A DNA stretch of 43,859 bases from Nanosynbacter sp. (GTDB lineage: Bacteria > Patescibacteriota > Saccharimonadia > Saccharimonadales > Saccharimonadaceae): the NCBI GenBank assembly GCA_015257665.1, contig JABZJS010000007.1, positions 1 to 43,859 of the forward strand, given 5' to 3'. Under the pieces are notes generated by a model, which made no database searches, was not told the origin of the DNA, and saw nothing but the letters and a program-made list of their open reading frames with translations. Shown in pieces: positions 25,773-34,804 of this stretch. Within the stretch, counting starts at the first letter, position 1. Every line of letters starts with the position of its first letter. The translations under genes were made by a program, and so were the position numbers.

Positions 25773-26798
25773 CTATTTGCCAGTAAAAAACTTCCGGAAT
25801 TTGAGTAGGCCTGTCTGGTTGGGTAATGGGCCGTTGTGGATAATACTACGGATATAATCGACCGATACGTTGCGCTGCCGCTGGATAGTAAAGCGTTGGC
25901 GATAGGCCGCTGACTGGTGAATAACAGAAGCGAGCATACCACGCAGTGCTGGCCAACCATTGCCATGGCGCAGTGCACTAAAGAATATCAGCCAATAGGT
26001 GAGGCAAAAGCGCGCCCCAATCGACCAAAACAGTCGTCCTGGCACATTCTTGATAAAAATAAGCGGCAAGTTCTTAAAGGTATTGTATACCGCGAGCCCT
26101 GGAACTTTGCTGCTGCTGGCACCAACCTTGTGGTATGCGACGGCGTGCGGCGTGAAGCGCACTGTCCAGCCTGCTAGCTGTGTGCGAAAGCTGAGGTCGA
26201 CGTCTTCGTAGTACATGAAGAATGATTCGTCAAAAAGATCAACAGTGTCGAACAGTGCCGTGCGATACACTGCTCCACCACCCGTTGCACCAAACACTGC
26301 TCCGGCCTCTGTTGGCGCATGGCTAATTGGCTCATCACGGTGGCGCGGGCCAGGCAAACCCCAGGTGGTGTAGAAGTCGCCCGAGCTATCGATGGTTGTC
26401 CCATCGCGACGAGCGAGTAGTCCAGTGGCAATGCCACAGTGCGGATGAGCTCGTAGCTCGTCCACTAGGGCTTGGCACCAGTGTGTGTTAGCAACTGCGT
26501 CGGGGTTAAGCACGCCAACAAAGCGAAATTGCTGCTTCTGTGCGTAGCGCAGGCCTGTGTTAATACCACCAGCGAAGCCGAGGTTACGCTGATTCTCAAT
26601 GATGACGAGACTGAGCGCAGGGTGCTTAGCTTGATATGAGCGGAAGCGTGCCACCGAGTCATCATGCGAGTCGTTATCGACCACAATAATGGTTGGCACT
26701 AGCGTCTGCTGCGCCAACGAATCGATGCATTCTAGGGCATCATCGGCGCCGTTCCAGTTAAGAACTATGATTGCAAGATTGTTTTTTACCACGGTCAT
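25773..26798 (-). CDS. WbbL/rhamnosyltransferase-like GT2
   Basis: A 341-aa GT2. IIVLNWNGADDALECIDSL, IIVVDNDSHDD, a RNLGFAGGINTGL motif and FVGVLNPDAV (the metal-binding region, here NPD, as is usual in this subgroup) mark the GT-A domain; the acceptor region has FFMYYEDVDLSFR. This pattern is typical of WbbL-type rhamnosyltransferases, which fits RmlA and RmlD in the window. A hydrophobic C-terminal part (about 250-290) may contact the membrane. The annotated ATG 26798 directly abuts the -10, so GTG 26792 is an alternative start for a leaderless mRNA. Confidence 0.88.
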   Translation of the reverse strand: MTVVKNNLAIIVLNWNGADDALECIDSLAQQTLVPTIIVVDNDSHDDSVARFRSYQAKHPALSLVIIENQRNLGFAGGINTGLRYAQKQQFRFVGVLNPDAVANTHWCQALVDELRAHPHCGIATGLLARRDGTTIDSSGDFYTTWGLPGPRHRDEPISHAPTEAGAVFGATGGGAVYRTALFDTVDLFDESFFMYYEDVDLSFRTQLAGWTVRFTPHAVAYHKVGASSSKVPGLAVYNTFKNLPLIFIKNVPGRLFWSIGARFCLTYWLIFFSALRHGNGWPALRGMLASVIHQSAAYRQRFTIQRQRNVSVDYIRSIIHNGPLPNQTGLLKFRKFFTGK

Positions 26799-26808
26799 AT
26801 TATATAAT
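26799..26808. promoter_or_regulatory. Palindromic divergent -10 element
   Basis: ATTATATAAT is a perfect palindrome that gives TATAAT on the plus strand (26803-26808, toward the ABC exporter) and on the minus strand (26804-26799, toward the GT2). One 10-bp box would serve both directions. Confidence 0.6.
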
Positions 26809-26821
26809 GGCCAAAGAAACT

Positions 26822-27631
26822 ATGAAAGTAACAAATCTTTTGCAACGAAAAAACCGCATCTTGCTGCGCGAGTTAGTCGTAACGGACTTCAAGCTACGCT
26901 ACCAGGGATCGGTGCTAGGCTATTTGTGGTCAATCCTCAAACCGATATTTTTGTTTATTATTTTGTATATCGTGTTCGATAAATTCCTCGGCCTTGGTAA
27001 GCAAGTCGAGCACTATCCGGTGTATCTTTTAGTGGGAATTGTGCTATGGAACTTCTTTAGTGAAGCGACGGTGCAAGGGCTACAGTCGATCGTCTCGCGC
27101 GGCGACCTTATCCGCAAGATCAACTTCCCTAAGTACATTATCGTTATCTCAGGTACAATCTCGGCCTTTATCAACCTTGCCATCAACATGGTGGTGATTT
27201 TAGGTTTTTGTTTGGTTAATGGCGTACAGTGGTCGCTTGAGGGATTGTTGGTTATTCCACTCATCCTCGAGCTCTATGTACTCTCCTTGGCGGTGGCATT
27301 TTTCCTTGCGACGATCAATGTGAAATACCGCGATATTGGCTATCTATGGGAGATCTTTATGCAGGCTGCCTTCTATGCCACGCCGGTTATTTATCCTCTG
27401 CAGATGGTAATGGAGCGCATGCCAGCTGCTGCACCATATCTCATGCTCAACCCAGCAGCCCAGATCATCCAAGACGTCCGCCAAGTGCTCGTAACACCCC
27501 AGACTATTCAGCTCTACGATCTTGTTTCTTTCCCGTGGGTGCTCATTCCATTTATTTCGATTATCATTATCATTCTGTTGGCGGTGTTTTATTTCCGGCG
27601 CAACCAACAGTATTTTGCGGAGAGTATCTAG
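26822..27631 (+). CDS. Polysaccharide ABC exporter permease (Wzm/TagG-like)
   Basis: A 269-aa ABC-2 type permease with about six membrane helices. The conserved start contains RNRILLRELVVTDFKLRYQGSVLGYLWSILKP, with the Tyr-Gly-Ser-Leu-Trp core of the family; later comes YRDIGYLWEIFMQAAFYATPVIYPLQMV. It should export a lipid-linked glycan across the membrane with the adjacent ATPase. In-frame ATGs lie at 26807 and 26822; I prefer 26822 because 26807 lies inside the -10 element. The ATPase start follows its stop directly. Confidence 0.92.
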   Translation: MKVTNLLQRKNRILLRELVVTDFKLRYQGSVLGYLWSILKPIFLFIILYIVFDKFLGLGKQVEHYPVYLLVGIVLWNFFSEATVQGLQSIVSRGDLIRKINFPKYIIVISGTISAFINLAINMVVILGFCLVNGVQWSLEGLLVIPLILELYVLSLAVAFFLATINVKYRDIGYLWEIFMQAAFYATPVIYPLQMVMERMPAAAPYLMLNPAAQIIQDVRQVLVTPQTIQLYDLVSFPWVLIPFISIIIIILLAVFYFRRNQQYFAESI

Positions 27632-28792
27632 ATGGCGCAACCAATCGTTGTTATCAATAACCTCACCAAGTCCTTCAAGATTCCACTGGAGGCAAGCTCG
27701 GGCATCAAGCAAAAGCTCATTAATATTCTCAAGGGGCGCAAAGGATATCGGGTCTTTACTCCGCTTAAAGATATCGATTTTACCATTAACGAGGGAGACT
27801 TCTTTGGTATTGTTGGGCGCAATGGCTCAGGTAAGAGTACGCTACTCAAGACAATCGCTGGTATCTACACCCCCAATAGCGGAAGTGTCGAGGTGGGTGG
27901 CACGCTGGTACCGTTTATCGAGCTGGGCGTTGGCTTTAACCCAGAGCTCACTGGTCGCGAGAATGTCTTTCTCAACGGAGCATTGCTGGGCTTTAGTCAT
28001 GACGAGATGGAGGCAATGTATGATAAAATTGTCGATTTTGCCGAGCTGGGCGACTTTATGGAGGAGCGGCTCAAGAATTATTCCAGTGGGATGCAGGTGC
28101 GCTTGGCTTTCTCTATTGCCATCCGTGCCCATGCCGATATCTTGCTGCTAGATGAAGTCTTGGCGGTAGGGGATGAAGCCTTTCAAAAGAAATGCTACGC
28201 CTACTTCGATAAGCTTAAGCGCGAGAAACGCACCGTTATCCTCGTCACGCACGATATGTCTGCGGTGGAGCGCTTTTGCAACAAGGCGGTGTTTATCGAG
28301 GATGGGAAGGTGAAGATGATCGGCAAGCCATACCGCATCGCCGCCGCCTATAGTCGGAGCAACATTAAGAGCTACAACGAGTCAGAAGGGCTAGACGAGC
28401 AAATATCAGATGACTTCGATATCACACTGCGCGGCAGTGATGGCAACGAACAGACGGTGTATGAGTATAACGAAACTATGACGGTGGAGTTAGAGTGGCA
28501 GCAAACAGGGGTCAAGCACGTTGGTGTAGCAATCTTCCGCGAGAATGGTGAGTATGTTTATGGCCCTAACACCTACCAAGAAAAAGTGAAGATTGCTGGC
28601 AAGAATCGTGCGACCTATACTGTGCAGCTCAACCTCAACGAGGGGAGTTACTTCATCAAGGCTGGCTTGATGGGGGCGGACGACACGAAGACGATCGCCT
28701 TTACTGAGGAGGGGCCGCACTTCTCGGTGCAACGTGATTATGATCATGGCCGGTGGGGTGGTGTTACCAAGCTCAAGCATACCTGGAAATAG
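27632..28792 (+). CDS. Polysaccharide ABC exporter ATPase (Wzt/TagH-like)
   Basis: A 386-aa ATPase. Walker A (GRNGSGKST) is near residues 66-74, the ABC signature (YSSGMQVRLAF) near 150-160 and Walker B (ILLLDEVLAVGDEAF) near 169-183. The C-terminal extension (about 245-386) is a predicted beta-rich domain like the carbohydrate-binding domain of Wzt, which recognises the modified end of the exported polymer; here it suggests the glycan has a specific cap. Its ATG starts right after the permease TAG. Confidence 0.92.
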   Translation: MAQPIVVINNLTKSFKIPLEASSGIKQKLINILKGRKGYRVFTPLKDIDFTINEGDFFGIVGRNGSGKSTLLKTIAGIYTPNSGSVEVGGTLVPFIELGVGFNPELTGRENVFLNGALLGFSHDEMEAMYDKIVDFAELGDFMEERLKNYSSGMQVRLAFSIAIRAHADILLLDEVLAVGDEAFQKKCYAYFDKLKREKRTVILVTHDMSAVERFCNKAVFIEDGKVKMIGKPYRIAAAYSRSNIKSYNESEGLDEQISDDFDITLRGSDGNEQTVYEYNETMTVELEWQQTGVKHVGVAIFRENGEYVYGPNTYQEKVKIAGKNRATYTVQLNLNEGSYFIKAGLMGADDTKTIAFTEEGPHFSVQRDYDHGRWGGVTKLKHTWK

Positions 28793-28798
28793 GGAGAA

Positions 28799-30214
28799 AT
28801 GTCGTATATATTACATCGTTTGACGCACCTTATCAAAGCCAATCGCCATCTCCACCGCGCGGTACGTTACCTCTTGATGCCGTATCGAGTCTATATTGAT
28901 GCTCGCCAGCGTCGCATCTACGATGCATGGCAGCGTCAGCATACTGAGCAGCCGCCAGCACTTGCCTCACTTACTGAGCAGCCGCTTATCTCCATCATCG
29001 TACCGACGTATAATACGCCAGTTCCATTCCTACGAGAGATGGTACAGTCGGTGGTGACACAGTCGTACCCACATTGGGAACTTATCCTCGTTGACGATGC
29101 CTCGACTAATGAGACTACTCGTCAGGCGATCCGTGACCTAGCTGATGACATACCGCAGCTCAAGCCATTCTTTTTGGACAAGAACCGTCACATTGCTGGT
29201 GCAACCAACTATGGCATCGCACAGGCTACGGGTGAATACATTGCGCTGCTTGACCATGATGATACTCTCCACCCTGATGCACTTCTGTGGGTTGCGGCCG
29301 CGATCGACCGTACTGGTGCGCAGTTTGTCTACACCGATGAGACGAAGATGGATGAACATGGCCGGCCGTATCAGCCGTTCTTTAAGCCCGACTGGAACGC
29401 AGATTTTTTGCGCGCAGTGAATTACATTACACACTTTGCCGTCATGTCGCGCCAGTTACTCACAGAGGTCGGCGGTGAAGATGGAGCGTATAATGGCACG
29501 CAGGATTGGGAGTTGTTCTTGCGCCTGACGCGGGCTTTGCAGCCCGAGCAGATTGCTCATGTGCCGCAGATCCTCTACTATTGGCGTGTTCACCAAGCCT
29601 CTACAGCGAAAGACCTTGATGCTAAGCCTTACGTCATCGATGCGCAGCGCCGCGCTCTCGAAGCTGATAGCGCCGCTCGCCAGGTGCAGACCCAGGTAGA
29701 GCGTGACCCGCAGTATGGCGCTCAGTGGCAGATAAGCTATAGCTTAGGCCAAGCATATAGCACTGACACCGCGTTGTTTGATGAGTCGACTACTGTTGGT
29801 CAGCTGCTCGAGACAACCACTGCTGAGATGGTATGTCTAACGCAGCATAATGCACTGCCTGCTGCCACGCTGCAGCACCTCGCTGCCGATGCCGCTCGCC
29901 CAATGATCGGTGCAGTGGTACCGCGTATTGCTGATGAGCAGCAGGTGATTGCAAATTTGTCGTCGATTTTGCAACCATCGGTGGTGGATCTGCTTCAGCA
30001 GCTCAGTAGGCGCTCATTTACCAAACATATCTACTTGACAGCCCGCTATAATCTTGGTATTATTGACGCACCAACAGTGGTAGTGGCGCGCACCAAACTT
30101 GCTGCTCTTGCGCCAGATACACCGCTTACCAGTGCTCAGATAACTGCTGCACTCTGTGGTAAAGGATACAACACACTATATAACCCGCACGTAACGCCAG
30201 AGGAGGACGTATGA
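28799..30214 (+). CDS. Glycosyltransferase family 2 with C-terminal extension
   Basis: A 471-aa GT2. The catalytic part (about 60-290) holds ISIIVPTYNTPVPFLREMV, LILVDDASTNETT, the GEYIALLDHDDTLHPDAL DxD motif, FVYTDETKMDE, and a W-E-L-F pattern near 235. Such LDHDD enzymes occur in surface polymer and teichoic-acid-like clusters. The remaining about 180 residues lack recognisable motifs. GGGAG lies 2 nt before ATG 28799. It overlaps the next gene by 4 nt (ATGA) and belongs to the ABC exporter operon. Confidence 0.88.
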   Translation: MSYILHRLTHLIKANRHLHRAVRYLLMPYRVYIDARQRRIYDAWQRQHTEQPPALASLTEQPLISIIVPTYNTPVPFLREMVQSVVTQSYPHWELILVDDASTNETTRQAIRDLADDIPQLKPFFLDKNRHIAGATNYGIAQATGEYIALLDHDDTLHPDALLWVAAAIDRTGAQFVYTDETKMDEHGRPYQPFFKPDWNADFLRAVNYITHFAVMSRQLLTEVGGEDGAYNGTQDWELFLRLTRALQPEQIAHVPQILYYWRVHQASTAKDLDAKPYVIDAQRRALEADSAARQVQTQVERDPQYGAQWQISYSLGQAYSTDTALFDESTTVGQLLETTTAEMVCLTQHNALPAATLQHLAADAARPMIGAVVPRIADEQQVIANLSSILQPSVVDLLQQLSRRSFTKHIYLTARYNLGIIDAPTVVVARTKLAALAPDTPLTSAQITAALCGKGYNTLYNPHVTPEEDV

Positions 30215-32427
30215 TCGGTAAAGTACACAAAGCCGCCAAGAAAAGCATGAAGATTATCAAAGACGATGGAATGATTGGCTTTGGTAAGCGCGCCACGAAG
30301 TACGCCTATTATCGTAAATTTCCCGAGCGCAAACAGAAGTATTACAAGGATATCCTTTTTATCAACGGCTGCACCTTGCCGCATCCCGAGCGCTACCGCG
30401 TGGCACACCAAATGGAGCAGTTGATGTCGCAGGGGTTAACGGTGGAGAGTGTGTTTTATGATCGACTCTCGCTGGATGACCTCAAGTATTATCGTGGCTT
30501 CGTCTTCTTTCGTTGCCCAGTGACAGAGACGGTGCGGGAATTTATCAAGCAAGCAAAGTTCTTCAACAAGACCTGCTTCTTTGATATCGACGATCTTGTC
30601 ATCGATCAAACGTACACCGACGATATCAAATACGTCCAGCAGATGAACCAAGCCGATAAGCAGCTCTATGACGATGGGGTGAACCGCATGCGTGAGACAC
30701 TTAAGCTTTGTGATCACGTTGTGACGACTACAACGCAACTGCGCGATGAGCTGCAAAAGTACACCACCGGTGATGTACTGATTAACCGCAATGCTGCCTC
30801 TGATGAGATGATCAAGACGTCTAATATGGCGCTGGAAGACCTTAAGGAAGGTATCATCGAGAAGGATGAGAATAAGCTGATCATCGGGTACTTTAGTGGG
30901 AGTATTACGCACAATGAGGACTTTGAGCTGGTGATCCCAGACTTGATTCGGCTGTTCGATGCGTATCCGCAGCTCCACCTCAAGATTGCTGGTATTCTCG
31001 ATGTACCGGCCGCGCTTGAACCGTATAAAGAGCGAGTGATGACCTCGGGCTTTGTCGATTGGCGTGAACTACCTAAGGTGATGGTGGACTGCGATATTAT
31101 TCTTGCACCACTGGTCGATACGATCTTTAACCGTGCGAAGTCTGAAAACAAATGGCTTGAGGCTGGTCTCGTCAAGGTGCCGACGGTGGCGAGTCAGGTT
31201 GGGGCCTTTGCCGAGCAAGTGAAGGACGGCGAGACGGGCCTCTTGGTTGGCGCGGATAACGATTGGTATGCAGCGCTCGATCGCCTCATTACCGACAAAA
31301 CACTGCGCACTCAGCTGGGTGAAAATGCACACAAGATTGCCGCCAATGATTATTCGACGGTCTACACTGGCTACACGCTTGCATCGTTTATACGGGAACG
31401 TTTAGCACGCAATATTGGCTTTGTTTTGCCTTCGACGGATATCTCGGGTGGAGTGATCGTTGCCGTCAAACACGCTGATATTCTCCGCAAGGCGGGCTGG
31501 GATGTAACGCTGATCGATTCAGTAAGTAAGCATGCCCTTAAGCAGGCCAAAAAGACCTACCAATACCGCTCTGAATTGCCAGGTTTTAATGTTATTACAG
31601 CGCATAAGACGAAGATAGAGGCCTTCTTTGACACGCAAGTGGCGACGCTGTGGTCAACGGTAGAGATTATCAAAAAGCACCCCAATGTACGCAATCGGCT
31701 CTACTTCGTCCAGAACTTCGAGACTGATTTTTATATCCCTGGTACGGGTGGGCCACGCTTCGCGGCTAACGCATCGTACTGTGACCAGTCGGGTGTGCGC
31801 TACGTAACAATGTCGCTCTGGTGCCAGAAGTGGCTCAAAGATATGTTTGGCAAGGATGCGAAGTATGTCTCGAACGGCATCGATATCGAGTATTATCCAT
31901 ACCGCGAGCGTGATTTTGACAGTGGTCGCAAGATAAAAATCCTCGTTGAGGGCGATAGTAAGAGCGAGTATAAGAACACCGACGAAGCCTTCCGTATTAT
32001 CAATCAACTCGACCCTGCGAAGTATGAAATTTCATACTTATCGTACCGCAAAGAGCCCAAGGACTGGTACCGCGTCGATACATTCTACAATCGCATTGCG
32101 CCCGAGAAGGTCGGCGAAGTATACGCTAGCTGTGACATTCTCATCAAAACAAGCATCCTCGAGAGCTTCTCCTACCCACCACTTGAGATGATGGCAACTG
32201 GTGGTCTTGCGGTAGTAGTGCCTAATGGCGGTAATGTCGAGTATCTCAAGGATGGTGAGAACTGCCTCCTCTACCAGCAGGGTGATATAGCGGCTGGTGT
32301 AGCGGCCGTAGAGCGCCTGGTAGCGGACAAAGCGCTGCGCGACAAGCTTATCGCTGGTGGCCGCCAAACCGCCAACGACTATCAATGGAAGAATATTGAG
32401 GAGAAAGTGGCAGCGATTTACGAATAA
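30211..32427 (+). CDS. Tandem two-module glycosyltransferase (GT4-like)
   Basis: A 738-aa protein that looks like two GT-B enzymes in one chain. Module 1 (about 45-395) includes IIGYFSGSITHNEDFELV, LKIAGILDVPAAL, and ENKWLEAGLVKVPTVAS with the donor-site Glu. Module 2 (about 405-738) includes GFVLPSTDISGGV, FVQNFETDFY, KYVSNGIDIEYY, and SILESFSYPPLEMMATGGLAVV (E-x7-E). Each module may add a different sugar, building a two-step unit. It is the last gene of the ABC exporter operon, with a strong terminator 25 nt later. Confidence 0.85.
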   Translation: MIGKVHKAAKKSMKIIKDDGMIGFGKRATKYAYYRKFPERKQKYYKDILFINGCTLPHPERYRVAHQMEQLMSQGLTVESVFYDRLSLDDLKYYRGFVFFRCPVTETVREFIKQAKFFNKTCFFDIDDLVIDQTYTDDIKYVQQMNQADKQLYDDGVNRMRETLKLCDHVVTTTTQLRDELQKYTTGDVLINRNAASDEMIKTSNMALEDLKEGIIEKDENKLIIGYFSGSITHNEDFELVIPDLIRLFDAYPQLHLKIAGILDVPAALEPYKERVMTSGFVDWRELPKVMVDCDIILAPLVDTIFNRAKSENKWLEAGLVKVPTVASQVGAFAEQVKDGETGLLVGADNDWYAALDRLITDKTLRTQLGENAHKIAANDYSTVYTGYTLASFIRERLARNIGFVLPSTDISGGVIVAVKHADILRKAGWDVTLIDSVSKHALKQAKKTYQYRSELPGFNVITAHKTKIEAFFDTQVATLWSTVEIIKKHPNVRNRLYFVQNFETDFYIPGTGGPRFAANASYCDQSGVRYVTMSLWCQKWLKDMFGKDAKYVSNGIDIEYYPYRERDFDSGRKIKILVEGDSKSEYKNTDEAFRIINQLDPAKYEISYLSYRKEPKDWYRVDTFYNRIAPEKVGEVYASCDILIKTSILESFSYPPLEMMATGGLAVVVPNGGNVEYLKDGENCLLYQQGDIAAGVAAVERLVADKALRDKLIAGGRQTANDYQWKNIEEKVAAIYE

Positions 32428-32452
32428 AGTTGTTGTCTTGTTATAACGTATG

Positions 32453-32485
32453 ACACTCCTCCCGCAGGTATGGGAGGAGTGTTTT
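32453..32485 (+). terminator. Strong terminator after the exporter operon
   Basis: An 11-bp perfect stem (ACACTCCTCCC at 32453-32463 pairing with 32472-32482), an 8-nt loop, then TTT. The minus-strand side lacks a T-run, so it works mainly on the plus strand. Confidence 0.88.
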
Positions 32486-32494
32486 CTATGTTGA

Positions 32495-34804
32495 TCACTC
32501 GTTACTCTTCTCGACGAGCTTAATCATCACTGCTTCGATATGTGAGCCGGGCCGGTCGCCAGCTACTTCGCCATTCTTTTTCCAGCCCTGCCAACCTACC
32601 CAGGAGAGGTGAGTGTTGTAATAAATATCGTAGCGAGCGGCGTCGGCGGGATTGAGGCTAAGCTTGAGGGCTTCGAGCGCTTTGCTCTGGCCAGTCGTGC
32701 CACAAGGCTGCGATGATGAGAGAGTAACTGATGGGAGCCACTGGCCAGCAGTTTTTGCTTCGCACTGGATGGTAATAGGTGAACCATCGCGCAGCGATAC
32801 GGCTTTGCCAAGACGGATTGCCTCGAGGTAGCGTGATTTGCCAGTGGTGCCAGCCATGATAGGGTGTGACACATCGGGCATCCAGCCGATGTATCCTACG
32901 TGGGCAGCGTAGCTCAGTTGGTAGAGATCGGGCACAGCAGTATTGGTTGGGTTATAAAAGGCACCGCCAGGCAAGCTGAGTGTATGCTTCGGCACAAGGT
33001 GCACCTCTAGTGCTTCGAGCTGTCGGTAAGCGCCAGTCGAACCAGCTGGTTGGCCATTCTTGGCCCAGCCCATCCAGCCGACGTATTGCGAATAACCTCG
33101 GTACCAGATATCGTATGCAGCGGCAAGTTTGCCAGTGAGTAAAAAGCGGACTGCCTCAATGGAGCGGAACTGCCCTGTGGTGCCGGATACGTCGCCCGCT
33201 TGTTTCCAATCTTGCCAGCCGACGTAGCTGACGTGTGATGAATATTGGATGTTGCCTGGCAGGCCCGTTGTGTTGTGGAGCGATGCTTTGATTGCTTCGA
33301 TGCGGCGGCTTTGGCCAGTGGTGCCGCTCATCATCTCATCGCGCACTTCTGGCTGCCAGCCAACCATACCGACATGTGAGCTGAGTGAGAGTCTAAGGGG
33401 TGATGAGTCGCCATGTGTTGCAATATTTTTATATGCTACTCCAGATGACTCAGGCGCAGGCGTTCCTTTGCGCACAAGCTTTATTTCGACCGCTTCGATA
33501 GCATTGTTAGCTCCGCCAGTTACACCAGCTACTTCACCATTCTTGGCCCAGCCCATCCAGCCAATGTAGCTCACGTGGGCGCGATAGTAAATATCGTACG
33601 CCTGGGCGAGAGTACCAGTTGGCTGGATCTTGACGGCAGTGATTGGCTGGCCAAGCCCTGTTGTACCCGATTGCATACTACCCTGCACAGTGGGCTGCCA
33701 ACCACGCTCGTTGCTGTATGAGGTATAAGTTACCTCACCATCGATCGTGAGAGCTTGCATTGCCCTGCTTTGGCCCGTAACGCCTGTAATGCCACGGTTA
33801 TGAATTACCCCTGTCCAGCCAATGTAGCTGCTGTGCGATCGGAAACTGATAAGTGGCTGGCTATGCTGGGTCGAGCCAAACCAGTCATTCCATACCCGCC
33901 AGAAGTTGCGGTTGCCATAGGCGCTGCAATGATCGCCTAAGCCATACATATTAGCCAGGGCTGCTTGATTGGGTTGGTAGGGTGTGTAGGTGTAGAGTGC
34001 CGCTGTGGCCTTGCTCTCGATATACACATCGCCAGCGCCGCAGCCTCGCTGTACCACATTCCACAGGATACGATTGGTCGCAAACGGTTTTTTATACGAC
34101 CACCATGGTTGCTGCATACTATCCAGATACCAACGGATGAGCTGCGCTCCTGAGGCGACTTGCATCGAGAAGCCAGCATAGTTGCGATCGCAATTGGCAC
34201 TGCCACCCGGGCCACTATCGGGGCAATGCGAGCCCATGGCATAGGTGTATTGGTTTTGGAGGGGCCAAGTGTCAGAGGTGAGCGGGCCAGCCGACTCGGT
34301 GGCGATTTTCACCAGCAAGACTTTAGGGTTGAGATTGTTTTGTTTGGCAGCATCATAGATAATTTGCGCGGCACTGACTGCTCCAGCGGGGATCACTCCA
34401 CCGAAGTTATTGGCAGGGATGTAATTGCCCGGTGTGTATTTAGGTACTTCATAATAGTCCTTAAGGCAGACATATGGTGGCCCATGCCAACCTCGAGCGG
34501 CGGCATACTGTGCTCGGCTGATATCGCGCCGACCGTGTTCGGCAGCAGGCTGCCGGCCATAGGTGTCGCATTGTGGGTTGAGGCTATTGAGAAACGCCTG
34601 AATATCTGCCACTGACATATCGTCACTATTGGTAAAGAGCAAATCATCAACGATATTGCCTGCTCGCCAATCGGCTGCCGTTACTGCTTGGGCTGGGCGG
34701 GAGAGGACAGTCGCAGCAAATAAACTCACGCACAAAACACCAGCAAGGATATATCGCCAATATGTCGAGAAGGGACGAGCGGTGGAATATGATTGAGTCA
34801 TCAT
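32495..34804 (-). CDS. Secreted surface protein with nine ChW repeats
   Basis: A 769-aa protein with a signal peptide (hydrophobic about 16-36, ending RPAQAV). Residues about 55-325 form a domain also known in secreted actinobacterial proteins: an ATESAGPL stretch, then ALANMYGLGDHCSAYGNRNF before WNDWFGS; it contains the VLLVKIATE helix of lysozyme-like folds, but the activity is unproven. The rest (about 325-769) is nine ChW (clostridial hydrophobic W) repeats, recognised by VSYIGW and TGQSRxLEAI motifs; two repeat types alternate. ChW repeats are thought to bind cell surfaces. ATG 34804 directly follows the stop of the upstream gene. It is likely an adhesin or wall-acting protein. Confidence 0.85.
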   Translation of the reverse strand: MMTQSYSTARPFSTYWRYILAGVLCVSLFAATVLSRPAQAVTAADWRAGNIVDDLLFTNSDDMSVADIQAFLNSLNPQCDTYGRQPAAEHGRRDISRAQYAAARGWHGPPYVCLKDYYEVPKYTPGNYIPANNFGGVIPAGAVSAAQIIYDAAKQNNLNPKVLLVKIATESAGPLTSDTWPLQNQYTYAMGSHCPDSGPGGSANCDRNYAGFSMQVASGAQLIRWYLDSMQQPWWSYKKPFATNRILWNVVQRGCGAGDVYIESKATAALYTYTPYQPNQAALANMYGLGDHCSAYGNRNFWRVWNDWFGSTQHSQPLISFRSHSSYIGWTGVIHNRGITGVTGQSRAMQALTIDGEVTYTSYSNERGWQPTVQGSMQSGTTGLGQPITAVKIQPTGTLAQAYDIYYRAHVSYIGWMGWAKNGEVAGVTGGANNAIEAVEIKLVRKGTPAPESSGVAYKNIATHGDSSPLRLSLSSHVGMVGWQPEVRDEMMSGTTGQSRRIEAIKASLHNTTGLPGNIQYSSHVSYVGWQDWKQAGDVSGTTGQFRSIEAVRFLLTGKLAAAYDIWYRGYSQYVGWMGWAKNGQPAGSTGAYRQLEALEVHLVPKHTLSLPGGAFYNPTNTAVPDLYQLSYAAHVGYIGWMPDVSHPIMAGTTGKSRYLEAIRLGKAVSLRDGSPITIQCEAKTAGQWLPSVTLSSSQPCGTTGQSKALEALKLSLNPADAARYDIYYNTHLSWVGWQGWKKNGEVAGDRPGSHIEAVMIKLVEKSNE

